Below are positions 31,536 through 44,000 of a DNA stretch of 64,000 nucleotides, in pieces. The stretch comes from Coleophoma eucalyptorum (taxonomy: Eukaryota > Ascomycota > Leotiomycetes > Helotiales > Dermateaceae), in contig JALRME010000063.1 of the NCBI GenBank assembly GCA_026120035.1, positions 40,050-104,049 of the forward strand, read 5' to 3'. The notes under the pieces are model-generated. The model was not told where the DNA came from, searched no databases, and worked only from the letters and a program-made list of their open reading frames with translations. The position numbers and the translations under genes are program-made. The stretch's first letter is position 1; each line of letters begins with the position of its first letter.

Positions 31536-34500
31536 CTAACTATCTGAATCCATTCTTAATCGCTTATTACGCGAGCTCATGCGAACAGTCAGTGCTCGCT
31601 TATGACCCCTTTCCTCATTGGTCTCAGTTCTTCTCCGGCGTTGCTGCTTACAAATACAGGCTGCGGATGGTCTCAGTTCGAGTCGACTCTTATGATCAGG
31701 CTGCCCAAACTTCGAGTTGAGTCTCTGTCGCTCGATGAACCATTCAACAGGCTGTGGGAAAGCACTAATACTACGGCGAAATAATCTGTTGAAACCAAGC
31801 TGGAGGTTGACCTTGTCAGAAGGATGTCGATTCCTAAAACTTACAGCCTTTTCGAACCGTCCACAATGCTCGCAGACATCCCCTGGCGAGAGAAAGCCGA
31901 GCGATACCCCGTCCAACAAGAACTGGGCATATGGATAACTGGCCTCGAGGCTACGTAAAAGACCACCACTATCCGGGCTTCGTGATAAAATGGAGCCACG
32001 ACAGAGATAAGAACCATTCGTCAAATCCAATGGTCCATCTAGCTCAAAGAAGAAGCAGACTGCCTTGAAGGCCCTGGCAATGCCTTCGATGTCTCCAAGG
32101 TGATGCTTTATCTGGCTGTGGAGGTACTGCATTTTGTCGACGTCGTCAATTGCAGGCTCCTTTCCCACCAACGGGAGATTCAGACGGAAGTGTGTCTTCC
32201 TTGCCTCTTCCTGCAGGCCATACCAGTGGTCATCCCAGCTCACTTGGCCGTTGAGCCACAGTGATTCCATAGACGCTTGGTAAAGCCGGGCTAGAGCTCC
32301 ATCCTGGAAAAGATTTCGGACATTTGCAGCGACTGGTGATAGTGACTTCTGCTCAAAACCAGTCCCGATGGAGAGTACTATATCACATTCGCCATCCTTC
32401 CAGATCCTTTGGACATCTCGCATCCCTGGACGCACAGGATTGTTACATTTTAACCCCCCGTCTTGGAATTTGCCAAAAGAAGGAAGGCATTTTGGTTTGA
32501 AGTATCTACAAGGGGTTAGCTTTAGTCTGTCTCCATGCTAGAAATGACTCACGTAGGTGCTGCCGTCGTACATCTTGCACTATTCAGTGTCAGAATATGA
32601 AAATAGCTATTGGTAATATACTAACGCTTCCCAAAGAGATATCTCGTCTGCGGTATCTGCAGCCCGAAGTAGCTTGTAGCCTCTACCGTGGTCCCCGACG
32701 CCATTGTAGTTTGTAATTAGACACAACGCTGCATCCGTGATCGTCGTTGCTGTTACTGCAAATCTCATCCCGGACGGCCCAGAATGCACTACATCAAATA
32801 CGAGACTGGTTCCAAGTGCCTTCCGAAAGATCTCTTCTAAGACTGTTGCACTATACTTGCCATCAGCGATATAGAAGGCTAGGATACGCCTGATTACCTT
32901 GTAAAGTGAGAGACGGACAGGGGTCCTGGATTGGAAGATATCCTTAGCAAAGCGGCGAAAGAAAGTAAGGCATTCTTTGGGGCTCCAGTACTTTGCGAAG
33001 AGTCCGATAGTAGCAATGCCCCCTTAGATAAAGTCAATTGTAACCCTGAGCTCTAGAATATCACTAAACTTACCTGAGCTTGTTCCTATCGCAAAGTCAA
33101 AGTTTTCCTGGACGGGATATGGCAAGTCTAACGCCTTTTGAAATTCCTGCATAAACCCGAGTGATACAATCCCTCGTGAACCACCTCCATCCATGCCCAG
33201 AAATCGGACCCTGCAGGTCGACGGTAGGATTCGTGCTTGGAAATTGATTGCTGAAAGACATATGTAACAGGTACGAATGTCGTAGCAGAACTCCTTTCCC
33301 GGGCTTTCCGTGCCAAAGATCGCCACGCAGGCATCGCATATTGCATGACCACAACCCAACACGTGTTCAGGCTTCCTTTGCAGACAGAAAAGGCAGTCGA
33401 TGTTTGACTTCAAAGCTTGCCAATAACGGAGGTTGTGTCTCAAGTACTCTATACGGACTTCAGCTGCCGAAAGACCACCGAGTTTCATCCTGGAAAACAA
33501 GGAAATCAACTGCGCCTCGATGTCTGCACAAACCAGGTCTCCACATAAGCTCTGAGAATTCAAGAACGGTTGAAGGCCCGATAGGCATGGTTGCCGGTAC
33601 AGGGTGCGGAAGACCTCGGATGGATTGAACACTAGGACTACGATCAGTAGGCAGACTTGCTTGGTGTTGAAGAGACTTACTATGCATGTCAGGGGGGTAT
33701 GCATCTAAGAGTATGGCGGAGGCAATAAAGCCCCATGGTATACTGGATGGTAAATGGTGCTTTGAACATAACGCTAGGTACCTTTCTAGATGATGACAGA
33801 ATCCTAAGGAGACAGCATTCGTCTCCCTCGAATGCTCAATATAACCAAACCTGCGCTGTGGCGATTCCACAAAGTTTTGAACGGCCATTATAAAGAATGC
33901 TTCGACGTGCGTCATAGAGAACAGAGATTGGGTATTGATTCTCTCTTGACGCGCTGTTTGTACCTCATTGCGTAAGACCTCACCGGCAGCACTAAAGAGC
34001 TCTGGCGACGGCCGGAGTTGCCCTAGTATATTTATCACATTCAAAGACGCAAATGACCCCGAGAAGTTAGGGATTGAGAGCACCTTCAAACGGAATTGCA
34101 ACACTTCCGAATCAAAAGCTGTTCCTGCAAGGCCCGTGACGATAAGCAACCTGGGCCGGACACTGGCCGGCAAGCTCGAAGCTGAGCCAAATGCAGACCA
34201 GAGTGTCAGTCTTTCGGCGACATTTTCGAGGCCTCCATAATCATGAGCGAAAAGACACAGAACATCAGTAAACAAATAGAGTAGTCTTGCATGGGCTTGT
34301 TCAACTAAATCCGATTTCTCAGACGACCCTATGTCCGGAGGCAACCAGGGCAATGAATATCGAGCGTTCTCGTGGCAGGGGTTATTTCTGTGGGATAGGA
34401 TCTGGGCATGTTCAGGACAACCATCTGCGATCAGCATAGGGAAATCATGGTCTTTCGTTCTGGGATCCAGCGTTATGTTTGCGATACTATTCCGTCGACA

Positions 34501-34704
34501 ATTGGAGAAAGTGTTATTTGGAAATAGTGCGCGAAGCGCCCGAACCTTGGATTGCTTGCCAATGAAGAAAACCAATGAGGGCCATTGATTCGTAGGTCGT
34601 GCAAGGGACTTGGAAATACTTCGAAGTCGGTTTCCATGCTGTATCACAAGGCCACTCTCCTCTTGCTGGATTTGAAGCCACTGCCGATGTGTACATGGTG
34701 TCAT
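31536..34704 (-). CDS. RING-finger patatin-like phospholipase (PLP), five exons
   Basis: Exons 34704-33681, 33637-33074, 33022-32626, 32579-32553 (27 nt) and 32505-31536 join into 993 residues without a stop. Introns of 43-51 nt all start GT and end AG. A long N-terminal region of about 360 residues is uncharacterised. A C3HC4 RING follows (CLFCLQRKPEHVLGCGHAIC, later TCYICL). The patatin domain then shows GMDGGGSRGIVSLGF (oxyanion loop), GTSSG across the first patatin intron (catalytic Ser, usual motif GTSTG) and FQDGGL (catalytic Asp). It ends with a basic tail. The expected activity is lipid acyl hydrolysis. PLP genes of this architecture are recurrent Starship cargo. This is one of the few large intact genes here. 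Confidence 0.9.
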
Positions 34705-35220
34705 TGTAGTGAAAGCAGTTCAAGATGGTGATTTGATACAATGTTTGACTTTGTTTCTTACATACTTGAGCTTCCCAAAATTAATACTTTGGTATCTATC
34801 TCGTGATATAACTTTGAGAGAAGCTAGACGATATCAGGCGAAAGACATCTAGATAGAGCCCTGTGGGTCGTCTTTGTATGTGGGTCGTGCTGATCGACCT
34901 CCTTACCAATCCTTGACTAGGCCAATTGGCTCTCGTCCGTGCTGTCGTAATTTATCCACTTCGCCTGATCTACGAGAGGCACATTTTTGATGGTTATCAT
35001 CTTAGAATAATCCATAATCAGACAGCGGTTTATTGTCATCGGTATGATCCGTAACCAACGCCAGGAATTTGATGGTTATCATCGTCTAAATAATTAAACT
35101 ATAAAGCATGCGCCGTTTTCTTACCTCAAGACATCTGGTATCCAACCTCGAGTACCTGTTCCATAGTAAAGAATAATCTTCAACAACTATCTTCGCGTAG
35201 AGATAAAATTTTCAGGAGAA
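34705..35220. other. Intergenic, divergent promoters of PLP and small coiled-coil gene
   Basis: About 515 bp separate the divergent starts at 34704 and 35221. A direct repeat TTTGATGGTTATCATC occurs near 34988 and 35070. No other element was recognised. Confidence 0.5.
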
Positions 35221-35677
35221 ATGGGTGCTATAGCTTCAGTAAGATATAGTCATATAGTTAAGACACAGACTAACAAATTCCTAGCTAGAAGATGTGCCAG
35301 CCGAGCTTGGTGATAGACCTACGACTCCTACACAGTTCAAAGACATTAATGCAGCGGATATTTTCGATCGTCAACAACGTGCTCAAGAAGCAGAGCAGGA
35401 GCTTGCTGCCGAGCGTAAGAAATTTGAACGCGAAGAGCGACGAACCCGAAAGCTACAAACCTTAGTCACGCAATACGCAACATCTTTGACAACCACGTCG
35501 CAATATAGCAGCCAACTAGTTAGCCAGAATCAGTTCCTGATGAACACAAATTTTGCTCTCTCCAGAGAACTTGCGAAGGGAAAGGTGGCAACCGAGACTC
35601 TAGAACGCGTGATCATGATGCTACACGGGTCTCCCACCAAAGAGTTGAAGCTCCAGCAAAGGCGGGACACGATTTGA
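35221..35677 (+). CDS. Small coiled-coil protein with N-myristoylation-type start
   Basis: Exon 1 35221-35238 codes only MGAIAS. An intron 35239-35284 (GTAAGA...CCTAG, branch ACTAAC) leads to exon 2 35285-35677, giving 136 residues. Gly2 and Ser6 fit the N-myristoylation pattern MGxxxS, so the protein may attach to membranes. Residues about 27-60 are Glu/Gln/Arg/Lys-rich (EAEQELAAERKKFEREERR), a predicted coiled coil. A Gln/Asn/Ser-rich helix follows. No family recognised. The tiny first exon is inferred from splice signals and would be missed by simple ORF calling. Confidence 0.6.
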
Positions 35678-36406
35678 ATGCGGGGGGTAGAGGGGGGCTT
35701 AGCCTTAGTAGACGCTCTAATATGATTGTGACTAAAATTGTTGTGGATAGTTGAGTAGACTTGTGGCCGTGATCGATGCTTGAGTTTATCGTTACTACCT
35801 ATACTTCTAAATTCACTTAATTCGGAGAGAGATATTGTTGTATTCGATTATATGGTTTGTGAAGTCTAGTTACTGATTATCTCTTGTGTCCCACCTAGCG
35901 CATCGTTCTAGCTTTCAAACCACCCTCTTCAATACAACTTAGCAAACCATTTGCCAAAATATCTGCGAAACCATCGCTTATATACCACTCCGCCGGCGTA
36001 TTGTTGGTATCATAGCGCTTGGCCTATCAAGACCTTGACACCAATTAACCTTGTCAAAAACCAACACGTGATACAACAACACCCCTGTACCACCTCAACC
36101 TCGTAGTTGGACGTCAATCTGGGCAGATATTTCTTTTGGGATTCTTATCCATTTATATTCATTTATTATAAATGAAGTCAAATCCTTGGATATCACAAGC
36201 CCGTTCATTACAAAATGCCCTCCACGAGTTACTTTGACTTCTCCAAGTTCTTCGTCGCCTTTTGTTCTCTCGCCCCACAGTCAATAGTAAACGCCTTCAA
36301 ACTCATCAACCTGGCCCTTCTCTCCAAAACTGTCCGAATATCTGTAGCATTGTCTTCGAGCATCCTCTCAATCTCTGAAGGGTTATGGTTTATCCACAGA
36401 CTCTCA
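35678..36406. other. Intergenic between convergent genes
   Basis: AT-rich, no recognised gene. A TTGCCAAAATATC...AACACCCCTG stretch shows nothing conserved. It probably contains the 3' ends of both neighbours. Confidence 0.4.
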
Positions 36407-37687
36407 TTATATATATAGTGTTGGAACACCTTCGGACGTTTGCTTCGCCGAGGCTTTGAAGTCTCTATTTGGGATTCTGGAAATAATAGTAAGTAATGTG
36501 GCTACAAAATTGGAAGATTTTTTACCCGAAGAGTGTTGTAGCTGACGCTTGTGCGTATTCGTAATACGAGGTTCAGACGTATGCAGGGATTTGTCTGATC
36601 CAGACGGTGACCACAAGCGCTCTGGAGCCGAGTTTGTCGACACGCTGCCAGGCTCCTGTAAGAGATACTGTGTTTCCTTTGATTCCGACTGGTCCAAGAC
36701 AAGGGGATCTGATTCCGTTCCCGATCCTTGGAGGCCTTGGTCCTTATGGTCCAAAATGAGGTTCCATTTCTCGATCAGGCTTGTCGTTCGCTGCTTGAAG
36801 CAAAGTTTCTTGTCCATCGGAATTTCCTCCAGTCGTTCGATGTTTCTGAGAACCTTGTGGATTTTGGTAGCTCGAATGAGGTCCTCTGGCAGATCTTCCA
36901 TGGATTCGAGACACTTTAGGCAGCAAGACATGGTGTTCATGTCCACCACACTCAGATTCTGACCAGTGGTCAAAAGCCCAGTCTGCAGTTTGTATCTCAA
37001 GAACCGAAGCTGCTGCTACAGGATGTAAGTTTAGCGTTCGTGGAGCTCTATAGCTAATCATACCTCAGTATTTGCAGCATGGCGCTCAATAAAGCTTTTG
37101 ATTTCACGGGGCATTGGAGTTTGATATGATTCTTCAGCGGCAGCAGAGCTAGAATTCACCGCTCCTTGACCGAGAGTCAGATCAGCTCCAGTTGAGGTCG
37201 ATGCCTCACTGCAATCCTTCTCATCCAAAGGGGGAGTGGATGGACCTTGAGCTTGTGCATACGCAATTATGGGTTCAGGCTCCTTTGCGGATTGTTGGCC
37301 CGAACTTTGCAGTCTGTCGGAGAATAACGGATCCACGCAGCCGTGGTCAACTGGGAATTTGGATGTCTGAAGAGGAGACTGAGCTGTTTCGATCTTGATC
37401 GCAGGTGTAATTTTGTTTGGAGGCAACGTTACAAAGCTGTCGAGCAGTGGTATCCAGTTGAGTTCAGATCCGGACTCAGAAACTTCTGTAGAAGCTGCCG
37501 AACAGCTGTCATCTGCAGATGCTTCGAATGTCGATTCTAGGGCAATGACTTGATTGAAGGGCATGCTGGGAAACATTTCCTGAAAAAATGAGCTTGCACT
37601 TGTGCTTGCATCGATGAAGCCTTCGGTATCTGTCATCCTAAGAACCGAGGGATCAAGTTGTGACTGCCACTCAGCACACATTATCAA
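36407..37687 (-). CDS. IBD/TFIIS-N-like (TND) domain protein without PWWP
   Basis: Exon 1 37687-37064, intron 37063-37016 (48 nt, GTATGA...CTGTAG), exon 2 37015-36407; 410 residues. The first 200 residues are Ser/Glu-rich and look disordered. The domain around residues 205-300 (FLRYKLQTGLL, IRATKIHKVLRNI, LIEKWNLIL) resembles the helical bundle of the LEDGF integrase-binding domain and TFIIS N-domains. In fungi I recall this domain C-terminal to a PWWP module in chromatin proteins. No PWWP is present here. The tail is Ser/Lys-rich. A nuclear, transcription-linked role is an inference. The frame is intact. Confidence 0.6.
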
Positions 37688-39157
37688 TACTGTTGTGTTT
37701 TGAAGTAGAAACGAAAAATATGGTAAAGATTCAGAAATGCTGGAAGGGGAGGAGCAGGATGCATCCTTTATATAGATTTTCGAAATCCACTGTGAGAGAA
37801 CACTGCCTCTCTCTATCCTAAACCGTACGTCAGGCTAATGTATCCATCTGCATGGCTCGGAATTGGACGCGTATTCAGACACCCTGGCATACTGTACTGC
37901 AGAGAAATTCATGCTATGTCTTCGGCAAACTTGCTGAATTCATCCCAAGACGCTCGTCCAAGCAGCTGATGCACTGCGAACCGGACCTCTGAGACTTTCC
38001 AACTAGGTTCTCCTCCATTTGAAAGCCAGTGTGAAGTGATGAGAGCAGGGGAGATTTCCTTGGGTTGGTATCGGTGCATTGGTGTTCAACAAAACTACAT
38101 ATGAGGATATACAAATATACGTACGAAGGTATTTGGCGCATGGTTCAAGAGATGGAATGGTTCCATTGTGGTACGCTACAACTCTACTTGAGCTGTTGGA
38201 TTTGGCCGCCGGTTTTGAATGGTTTCCACCTCCATTTAATCAGTAAATGTATGGAGGTTATTCTCGACTGTCACTCTTAGCCGAGATCATCCCTACGGCG
38301 AGTGCAACAAACCTTGGGTGGCAACTTGTTATCCTAGCTCACTTGGTTTCTTTATAAAAGTCCAATAAGCCTTTCGGCTACTCTATCTTTGGTTTCACAA
38401 GCTGTGCTTCTCCTGCTATAAAGTGACGGACTATAAATGAGGCATTTAGGTAACTTTGATTTTTACCAAAAACTCTTTACTGGTTTCAAAAATGAACTAC
38501 ATCTGCTCCTCCATCTTGTCTCCAGAAGATTAATCACCCTGCTGATCTATAGTGCAATTAGGTTAAAATCCTTACGCTATCTTTTACGAAGACATGTTTC
38601 TTGGATTTGGAGTCATGTGGGTTGGGCCAAGGAAGTCTGACGGCAAGGCGCGAACGAAGCGCTATTGTGTTGCTACCTTGAAATTACGAAAGCCAAACTG
38701 GGGTAGTTCTAGGGGAAAGATGTCAAAAGTAGCATGCGATGGAATTTTATCCGAAACTCCTCCAAGCTACTCTAATGCATCTGTCCAAAACAACCTCCAA
38801 AGCCTGCCTAAGATCTTCGCAGATTTTGACCCGGAGGACTTTGACCTGAGAGGGCTAGTACAGCAATTTGAGGATGAGATGAGATCTCGGGAGACGTATA
38901 ATGGATCCAAGGCCAATTAAGGAACATGGGTTTATGTGTGTATAAATGAATAGTCACCGGAAGATTTAGATAGTGAATTCGATAAGGAGCTTCTGGGGAT
39001 ACAACTCGTATCTCCCATCATTCCATCTTTCGGAATCTGTCCTCTCTACTCTCACTAATAAGATATGGTGGCAATAAATATTGAAGGGGGGATCACAAGA
39101 AATTTTTATCTTTTTTAACAGTACACCAGGGCGGGAGGCTTGAGCGATCTATCCTGG
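37688..39157. other. Stretch with only unassigned short frames
   Basis: A plus-strand frame at 38594-38920 (108 codons) ends in an acidic DFDPEDFDLRGLVQQFEDEM segment and may be a small gene, but no family is recognised. A minus frame 37914-38141 is probably chance. The rest is AT-rich. Confidence 0.35.
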
Positions 39158-39210
39158 GCAATCGGGGAGCAGGACAGCCATCCGCTCGATCAAGTATCGG
39201 GGAGCCGGGC
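39158..39210 (+). repeat. Solo copy of the 35-bp GGAGCAGGACAGCCATCCGC repeat
   Basis: Reads GGGGAGCAGGACAGCCATCC then GCTCGATCA, followed by the start of a second unit. It is the unit found inverted at both ends of the dynamin-fragment element at 21883-22478. No internal element or opposite arm was found next to it. Confidence 0.6.
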
Positions 39211-39402
39211 GGGAAACTACTGTACGCTTAAATCATGTAAACAGCTCTCGGGGATGCGGACACATACCCGCAATTATGCGCAAGATTCGTGGACATTTCA
39301 CATAAAAGCCTTGAAGTCCACGTTACTTTACGTCGATCCCTACCATGTTACTTTCAAAGTTCTGCCACGTAATTTGAAGCACTGTCTACCATTGTTACGA
39401 TT

Positions 39403-40411
39403 ATGGCATATTTTCAGCAAGAAGACTCGCTTTTCTACACTGAAGTAGACAGGGTGTACATGCTTCGAATTCCAGATCGAATTGGACCAGTATCAGACTA
39501 CCTTAGGCCTGGCGTAGCAAACGTTCTTTTACGATCGTCTCTACTCGTCGTTGGCACAGTTGATTCCTTAGGGAAGCTATGGAATTCCGTCTGGGTAGGC
39601 GAACCTAGCTTTACACGATCTATTAGCAAGTCAGAAATTGTTATTAGGGCGATAGTCGACAGCAAATACGATCCGGTAGTAGTGGCGCTGATAGGGAATG
39701 AGCGTGGAGAAGTTGTGAAAGAGGGAGACCATGCAAGAAGACTTACCATTTTAGGATTAGACCTAGGAGCAAGTACTAAAGCTTCCGTGTGCGGCCGGCT
39801 GGTGTCCGGTGCTCTTGCTGAAGGCCTTACTAGTACAGGCGAGATTCTTCTGGTTGTGAGTGTTGATAGTAGTTTCAGTTCGTAACCTCAAGTGTCTCTA
39901 GAAGGTCTGCTAATTTGATTTAGTAAGCCGACCTCATACATTTATACCACAGCATTTAACGCCAAACGTCATGTCACCTAACCTTATCTCGGCCTGTGCG
40001 CCTTTATCACAGCAGGCAGTTGCACTTGTTGCTAGAACAGAGATGTTCTTTATATCGTCTTTAGGCTGTGGCGACACGCTAAAGACATGTACTCGAAGTG
40101 GGCCGGCTGGATTTCTACAACTCGAAACGAACGATCATATTTGCTCTACGCTCTTATATCCCGCTGTGTCAGGACTCCAGTTATATCAAACTCGGAGAAA
40201 CTCACACGAACGTCTGAAAGCTGCCTTATCCATTCCAGACTTTGGAACTGGAGACGTGCTCTTAGTATCAGGATCAAAGGGATTCTTTTTCCATGAACGT
40301 GCCACCCGCCAAATATTGCAAAATAATATGGCCATTAGATTTTGGATCGAAGATGTTCGGTTTGTGAAAAGCGCCTTGTCCTTTCGTGCTTTCCAAGAGT
40401 CCCCACTGTAA
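39403..40411 (+). pseudogene. PNPOx-like / FAD-binding oxidoreductase, N-terminal part, broken
   Basis: Resembles fungal oxidoreductases with an N-terminal pyridoxamine-oxidase-like (split-barrel, FMN) domain. The first block (39403-39885) reads VLLRSSLLVVGTVDSLGKLW with a WVGEPSF segment; the second (39971-40411) reads LISACAPLSQQAVALVARTE then FFISS, and DFGTGDVLLVSGS. The short linker that normally joins them (LGNCPKY) is lost, with a stop at 39883. The C-terminal NAD/FAD-reductase half is absent after 40411. I call it a 3'-truncated relic. Confidence 0.65.
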
Positions 40412-41028
40412 CTCTTCTTATCTAGCCGTCTCGCAAAGCTACCGGCTCAACGTCTTATTAGTGCCAACAAAGCATACACGAAGCTTCGAAGACAGAGATT
40501 TTGAGTTCTACAATTGCTTGCATGCACTCCAAATCACAAGCACTGTGTAGATGAAAATCGGGACAGTATGCTGCCTTAGATTTCACAAGACAATTGAATG
40601 CCAACGAGAACGATAAGCAGAATATATTTTTCTAGCTTACAACTAGAAGAGTCCATATCTTCTTCATCGGGCCATCCATGTAAAACAGAAAACATTATAT
40701 GATTGAAAATGAGGCTTGATAACCAAATAGTGATAAGAAGCTACCCTATTTCCAAATATTGCTTTGGAACTTGAAATGGTCCTCAGTAGTGCTCCTCCCA
40801 GTCAAGCAAGAGATGCAGGAACTGAGAACATCGCCAGCTCCATACATTCGTCCCTCTTTCTGCATTCCTTCAAGAAACCACGAATGACAGTATTTCTCCA
40901 AATACAAATCAAGCTAGAGCTAGGAAAGGGCAGACCCAGGTCAATCAACATTGAACTCCACCACAAGATGTCAGCGCCTAATCCCCAACAATGAGACCGC
41001 CTGCCTATTCGAGGCTATATAACAGGCT
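40412..41028. other. Intergenic, no recognised gene
   Basis: A 76-codon plus frame (40764-40994) overlaps the probable 3' region of the histidine kinase and has no recognisable family. Confidence 0.4.
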
Positions 41029-44000
41029 TTACTTTGCCTTGCTCCTGTCTTTCAAAAGAGCTCCGATAACTTTGAATGACAATGGTTTTGTAAAATAATC
41101 GTCTATACCACTCGCTTCCGCCTCGTCTCGATGCTCTTTCGAGCCTAGCCCAGTAAGAGCCACAATGTAGCAGCTTTTGTTACAGATTGATGGTTTGGTC
41201 GTCTCTCTGGTAGCTACCAGTGCCTCGTGACTTCTTATTCGTCTAGTGGCTTCAAATCCATTCATCACTGGCATAGATATATCCATGAAGATTATATCGT
41301 AGCATAAAGACGATTTTTGAACAGCAACTAAGGCTTGAGCACCGTCTCGGGCTAGCTCAACCGTATCAAGAGGACGCTTCGTGAGGAACTTTTCTAAAAA
41401 TTTAAGATTCACCTCATTGTCATCGACAATGAGAATCCGTAAAGGCGTCAATTCCGGATCTGTAGATTGGTCCCGAGGAACTATGACTGGAGGCAACTGA
41501 GGGCTCTCTACGTGACTAGCTGCTCTCTGGAGTGATCTATACTTTAGAGTATCAACTTGGGATGCCGGTTCAGTGTGGCCGGAAGTTGTGAAATAGTTGA
41601 TCAAATGCCTGGCTAACTTATATGGCCCTACTGGCTTTGCGAGATAGCCAATAACACTAGGAGGCAAGGGATGCTGTCTTTTCCCTAAGTAAGAAGATAG
41701 ACTGCAAACCAATAGTAGCGGCATGTCATTGACATATCTAGGAGAGTCCATCAGGGCGTTCGAATAAGATTCATCTGCGATAATTAGGTCGGCAGCATGA
41801 TAATCGCTCCAGGCGGAGAAGATTTTGGTTTGAAATCCAAACCAGTGCTTAAGATAATATTCTATCGTTAGAATCGTCGAAGGTGAGTTCTGCGGTGATC
41901 CATGTCGTAATGCAATACTAATCCCTGAAGATAGCGTCCGGATATGCTGTATACACTCATCTGCTACGCTTGAAGCAAATCCAAAGTCTTCAGGCTGCAG
42001 ATTAAGCATACGAATATTGTTCCACGAAGGTCTACGTCTCAGTGGAATCTTTACCACGGCGTCGGTGCCACGTCCTTTTACACTCTGGATATTGATTTCG
42101 CCAGAAAGCTCCCGTACGATACCACGCCTAAGGAAACATGAGCTGGGTCATTATATTACGCAACACAACTTACACGATAGAAAGGCCAAGGCCAATGCCT
42201 GAGCTAAGGCTGTCTTCCTGTCTAAATGGTGCATAGACATTCCGCTGTAAAAATTCGGAGGACATGCCCCGGCCGGTATCTCGTACCAAAAGCGTCAGAA
42301 TAGTCTCGCTACTGCCAGGTTCTTCCAGTTCAGTATCGGGAGTGGTGTCTTTGGCCGTAAGTAACACTTGAATGGATCCGGAAGTCGTAAACTTTTGCGC
42401 ATTGCCAAAAATGTTCATGATAATGCGACGTATGGCTCCTGGCTGTATCATGAAAACCCAGTCCCGTGATTCAAAGTCCAGCATAATCGAGACGGAACTG
42501 GATGTCACGTTAGGATATATTGACGTTAATGTCCGAGTCGGCGACTGAGGGGCCCGGAGGGCACTATCTTCAAAGAAATTGGATGTGACCATGCCATCAA
42601 TAACTTCCTCGCACAATTCCGCGACATTAGCCAATTGATATTTTGAATCACCGACGCCAAGGTCATGTGATCGGCCACCACTCCTTGGCAGCATGATGTC
42701 TTCCAGTGAATTGATTTTAGTGTAGTCAAGAACATGATTGATGGTATCAAGAAGCGTCGTCCCACAGCCGCGGACCGTGGCAATCAGTTGCGATTGCGTG
42801 TCATCGATCTTGGTCTCCTGGAGAAAGTCCACACCAGCAAGCATGCCGTGCAGCGGACTACGAAACTCGTGAGAAATACTGCTTATGAAGTTGGACTTCA
42901 TCCGGTCAGCGTTAATAGCGTCAAGCCTGCTTAGCTCTACCGTTATCGCATTCGTAAAGCTAACGAGATAAGCAATTTCCGAATTGACCGTGAAAACGGG
43001 CACAGAAGACTGGCTCCAAATAAAGCATCCTGAAAACCAATCCTTGTTTTCTGCACTCCAAAGTGGTAGAAAGATCATCTGCCGGCAATTGCTAAATTTC
43101 TTCGCAATCATATCAGCCTCTGCATGACCGTCATTTGGTGTCTGACTAGATGGCGGAGATGCTTCGTCATTAGAACCTGATATTTCAAGCTGCTCTAAGC
43201 TTGAAAAGTATCCGTGGTCGTCAAAATGCCACGCGTTTCCATTGGGGTATTTCTCCACGACTTCTCGCACAAGATCAACCCCTACTGAATTCAAATCGTA
43301 TGAATCATCATCAGAGCGTGACAGGGCAAGTATTCTAGCGGGATTTCCATGCTGATACGAATCTCGAAGATTCTTTTGGGATGTCTCAACTTTGATTGAT
43401 GCCGTAGATCTGGTCTTGGCTATATCAGACTCTTCCCTTCTTTGATCGTGGTTTTCTCTTCGAGTCCCTCCTGCGGTATTGGTAGCATCAAAAAACACCA
43501 CCCCGCCGCTTGATATTTCCAGTGATTCACGTAGCAGGTTCGCTGCTAGATGAAGTGTCCGGTGTAAGTGATCGGTAGCGGGCATCTGATCAGAAATAAG
43601 ATCCGACTTTTTACGGCCTATACTCTTCTTCGGCGACCTATAACGAATGCATGCTAAATGTCTGTTAGCAAACACGATGACAACTGCTAAAATGTCCTGT
43701 ACCTCATATACGTGCATACCTTGCGAGAACTTAGCGATGCCTTGGCTCATTAGTGCAATCCGATGTTTTTCTTTCCCGTCTCGTCGCATCTCTAAAAATT
43801 CCATGACTATATGCGCGCATCTTCTCAAGACTAAAGCATTCATTAGTATCTCAGGCTAAGTCTTGCCGGAACCTAGCAATCGAACCTCCTTGATGAATGG
43901 TGGATAGGCCATCATAGCGTGGCTCATCATCCAACACAGACACTGTCCCAATACAGATACCTCTTTCCGTGGTTACCGTCGTTCCCGCGTAGAAGCAATA

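Noticed and set aside
33248..33628. 126-codon plus-strand frame opposite the patatin gene
   Set aside because: Antisense shadow of the RING/patatin exon.
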